Shown piece after piece: positions 4,360-6,480 of a DNA stretch of 6,480 nucleotides (position 1 is the first letter of the stretch; each line of letters begins with the position of its first letter). Source of the DNA: an uncultured Gemmatimonadota bacterium (GTDB lineage: Bacteria; Gemmatimonadota; Gemmatimonadetes; Gemmatimonadales; GWC2-71-9). The position numbers and the translations under genes are program-made. The stretch lies in the NCBI GenBank assembly GCA_913009915.1, contig CAJVYZ010000169.1, forward strand, positions 1 through 6,480, in the 5' to 3' direction. Below the pieces are notes generated by a model, which did not search any database, was not told the DNA's origin, and was given only the letters and a program-made list of their open reading frames with translations.

Positions 4360-6480
4360 TCTTCAAGAAGACAGCCCCCGCACCACCGGAGCCCAAGTAT
4401 CCCGGCATCCCCACTGCCGTCGACGGCACCACCTCCGTAGTGGAAATGGAGACCGCCGCCAGTGAAGGTGCGGGAGCATATCCCATTACGCCGTCCACCC
4501 AAATGGGCGAGGGATGGGCGGCGGCGGTGGCGGCCGGCAAGACCAATGTGGGCGGCCGGCGGCTCATCTTCTTCGAGCCGGAGGGAGAGCACGCGGCCGC
4601 CGCGGTGACCGCCGGGCTCAGCATGACCGGCCTCCGTGCCACCAACTTCTCGAGCGGGCAAGGCATCGCCTACATGCACGAGTCGCTCTACGCCGCGGTG
4701 GGGAAGCGCCTCACCTACGTGCTCAACATCGCGGCCCGGGCCATGACCAAACACGCGCTCAACGTCCACGCCGGGCACGACGACTATCACGCGGTCGACG
4801 ACACGGGCTTCTTCCAGTTGTTCGCCAAGGATGCCCAGGAAGCGGCCGATTTGAATCTGATCGCGCACCGGATCGCCGAGCTGTCGCTCAATCCGGGGAT
4901 CTGCGCCCAGGACGGGTTTCTCACCAGCCACGTGATCGAGTCGATGAGGATGCCCGAGCGGGAACTGGTCCGCGAATACCTGGGCGACCCGGCCGACATC
5001 ATCGACTCGCCCACCCCGGCCCAACGGTACGTGTTGGGCGAGAAGCGCCGCCGCATTCCCGAGATGTTCGATCTGGACTACCCGACCATGCAGGGCGTGG
5101 TGCAAAACCAGGACTCGTACCAGCAGGGCGTGGCGGCCCAGCGGCCGTTTTATTTCGACCACATTCCCCAATTGACCGACCAGGCCATGGCGGAGTTCGC
5201 CGCACTGACCGGACGTCGCTACCAACGAGCCACCGGATACCGGTTGGACGACGCCGAATACGTCATAGCCGGCCAGGGGTCGGTGGTGGCCAACGCCGAA
5301 GCCGTGTGCGATTACTTGCGCGAGCAGCGCGGGCTCAAGGTAGGCGTCCTCAACTTCACCATGTTCCGGCCGTTCCCCGCCGACGCGATCACCCACCTCC
5401 TGCGCGGCAAACGACGGGGGGTGGTACTCGAGCGGCTCGACCAGCCCCTGGCGGTCGATCCTCCGATTCTCCGCGAGATCCGCGCCGCCATGAACAAGGC
5501 CGTGGAGAACGGCCGGGCTAACGGCGCCCTGCCCTATCCCGGCCTGGCACCGTGCTCGGCCGACGAGGTGCCGGATTTCTATTCCGGCTGCTTCGGCTTG
5601 GGCAGCCGTGACCTCCAGCCCGCGGACCTGATCTCCGCGGTCGAGAACATGTTGGACGGTGGTACTCACCGCCGCCAGTTCTACCTCGGCACCGACTTCA
5701 TCAGGCAGGATACCCGGCTCCCCAAGCTCCAGATCTGGCAGGAAGAACTGCTGCAGACCTATCCCAACATCGGCGAGTTATCGCTCCCGCCGGCAGCCGA
5801 CGTCAACCTCCTCCCCGAAGGGTCGACCTCGATCCGCATCCACTCCGTGGGCGGCTGGGGCGCGATCACCATGGGGAAAAACGTGGCCATGACGGCGTCC
5901 GACTTGTTGGGACTCTATGTCAAGGCCAACCCCAAGTACGGCTCGGAGAAGAAGGGCCAGCCGACCACGTTCTACGCCACCTTGGCCAAGGAACCCATCC
6001 GGCTCAACTGCGAGCTGAAGCACGTCAACGTGGTGCTGGCGCCCGATCCCAACGTGTTCCGCCACTCGGACCCGCTGGCCGGCCTGGAAGACGGCGGGGT
6101 GTTCATCATCCAGACCGACCGGCCCACCGAGGAGTTCTGGAGCAGCCTGCCGCCGACCGGCCAGCAGGCCATCAAGGATCGTCACATCAGGGTCTACACG
6201 CTCGACGCGTTCACCATCGCCATGGAGGAGGCCTCCGACCGCGACCTGCGCTACCGCATGCAGGGTGCCGCCTTCATGGGAGCGTTCTTCAAGGTGTCGG
6301 GATTGCTCGAACGCGAAGGGCTAGCCGAGGACACCTTATTCGAGGGCATCCGGGTCCAGCTGGACAAGAAGTTCGGCGGCCGGGGCGAGCGGGTGGTACA
6401 GGACAATCTCCGGGTCATCAAGCGCGGCTTCGACGAAGTCCGCCAGTTCGACCCGTCGCCTTGCACGGTCGCCCCAGCCC
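4356..6480 (+). CDS. Single-chain 2-oxoacid (pyruvate-type) ferredoxin oxidoreductase, divergent, 3'-partial
   Basis: An open frame of 708 complete codons runs to the window edge without a stop. The layout follows single-chain pyruvate:ferredoxin oxidoreductases. Domain I (about 22-235) has YPITPS (42-47) with the catalytic-loop threonine, EPEGEHAAAAVTAG with Glu78 aligning to the cofactor-binding glutamate of alpha subunits, FSSGQG, and ARAMTKHALNVHAGHDD. Domain II (about 299-430) has YVIAGQGSVVANAEAVCDYL, KVGVLNFTMFRPFP and FYSGCFGLGSRDLQPAD. The gamma domain (about 490-670) has GGWGAITMGKN (from 499), KYGSEKKGQPTTFYATL and ELKHVNVVLAPDPNVF. The tail KKFGGRGERVVQDNLRVIKRG leads toward what should be ferredoxin and thiamine-diphosphate domains off the right edge. 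Differences from classical enzymes: DGTTS where they have DGNEA, and a tryptophan-containing glycine loop in gamma. It overlaps the RnfB gene by 4 bases. The substrate may not be pyruvate. Confidence 0.9.
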   Translation, partial: MIFKKTAPAPPEPKYPGIPTAVDGTTSVVEMETAASEGAGAYPITPSTQMGEGWAAAVAAGKTNVGGRRLIFFEPEGEHAAAAVTAGLSMTGLRATNFSSGQGIAYMHESLYAAVGKRLTYVLNIAARAMTKHALNVHAGHDDYHAVDDTGFFQLFAKDAQEAADLNLIAHRIAELSLNPGICAQDGFLTSHVIESMRMPERELVREYLGDPADIIDSPTPAQRYVLGEKRRRIPEMFDLDYPTMQGVVQNQDSYQQGVAAQRPFYFDHIPQLTDQAMAEFAALTGRRYQRATGYRLDDAEYVIAGQGSVVANAEAVCDYLREQRGLKVGVLNFTMFRPFPADAITHLLRGKRRGVVLERLDQPLAVDPPILREIRAAMNKAVENGRANGALPYPGLAPCSADEVPDFYSGCFGLGSRDLQPADLISAVENMLDGGTHRRQFYLGTDFIRQDTRLPKLQIWQEELLQTYPNIGELSLPPAADVNLLPEGSTSIRIHSVGGWGAITMGKNVAMTASDLLGLYVKANPKYGSEKKGQPTTFYATLAKEPIRLNCELKHVNVVLAPDPNVFRHSDPLAGLEDGGVFIIQTDRPTEEFWSSLPPTGQQAIKDRHIRVYTLDAFTIAMEEASDRDLRYRMQGAAFMGAFFKVSGLLEREGLAEDTLFEGIRVQLDKKFGGRGERVVQDNLRVIKRGFDEVRQFDPSPCTVAPA

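Noticed and set aside
1500..4360. Internal promoters or terminators between genes
   Set aside because: The largest gap is 10 bases (3492-3501), and no hairpin with a T run or convincing -35/-10 pair was seen at the junctions.
4230..5669. Long minus-strand open frame (479 codons) opposite the RnfB end and the single-chain oxidoreductase
   Set aside because: It is low-complexity antisense sequence with no recognisable domain, and the + strand carries unmistakable oxidoreductase motifs over the same bases.

Overview
The window is a GC-rich (roughly two-thirds G+C by eye), tightly packed, one-direction gene cluster for ferredoxin-dependent 2-oxoacid oxidation. Every gene is on the + strand, and neighbours either overlap or sit about 10 bases apart, so it reads as one operon. 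The host looks like a GC-rich bacterium from a metagenome or environmental assembly; the sequence does not fix the phylum. The first 58 bases are not genomic. They are an Illumina P7/TruSeq adapter with its 8-base index, so the left edge is a library artefact and the first gene is cut there.

Layout: (1) 59-1520, the 3' part of a fused gamma-alpha subunit of a 2-oxoacid:ferredoxin oxidoreductase (korA type). (2) 1517-2470, its beta subunit (korB type), with good family motifs from end to end but broken by one in-frame TAG where relatives normally have a tyrosine. (3) 2460-3491, an unrecognised 343-residue protein ending in an Ala/Pro linker and a short amphipathic segment; the linker is encoded by a 9-base minisatellite and long C runs. 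(4) 3502-4359, an RnfB-like membrane-anchored iron-sulfur protein. Its last ferredoxin module has lost exactly the four cysteines that would hold one of two clusters. (5) 4356-6480, the first ~708 residues of a single-chain protein of the pyruvate:ferredoxin oxidoreductase family (domains I, II and gamma), running off the right edge.

Taken together, two different 2-oxoacid:ferredoxin oxidoreductase systems, one split and one single-chain, flank an orphan RnfB-type electron carrier and a small unknown protein. The simplest inference is that electrons from oxidative decarboxylation (or, in reverse, for carboxylation) pass through the RnfB-like protein at the membrane. No other Rnf subunit is visible. 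The unknown protein, the reduced cluster set of the RnfB and the divergent single-chain enzyme are the parts most likely to be undescribed. The korB stop codon needs checking against reads before it is given biological meaning.
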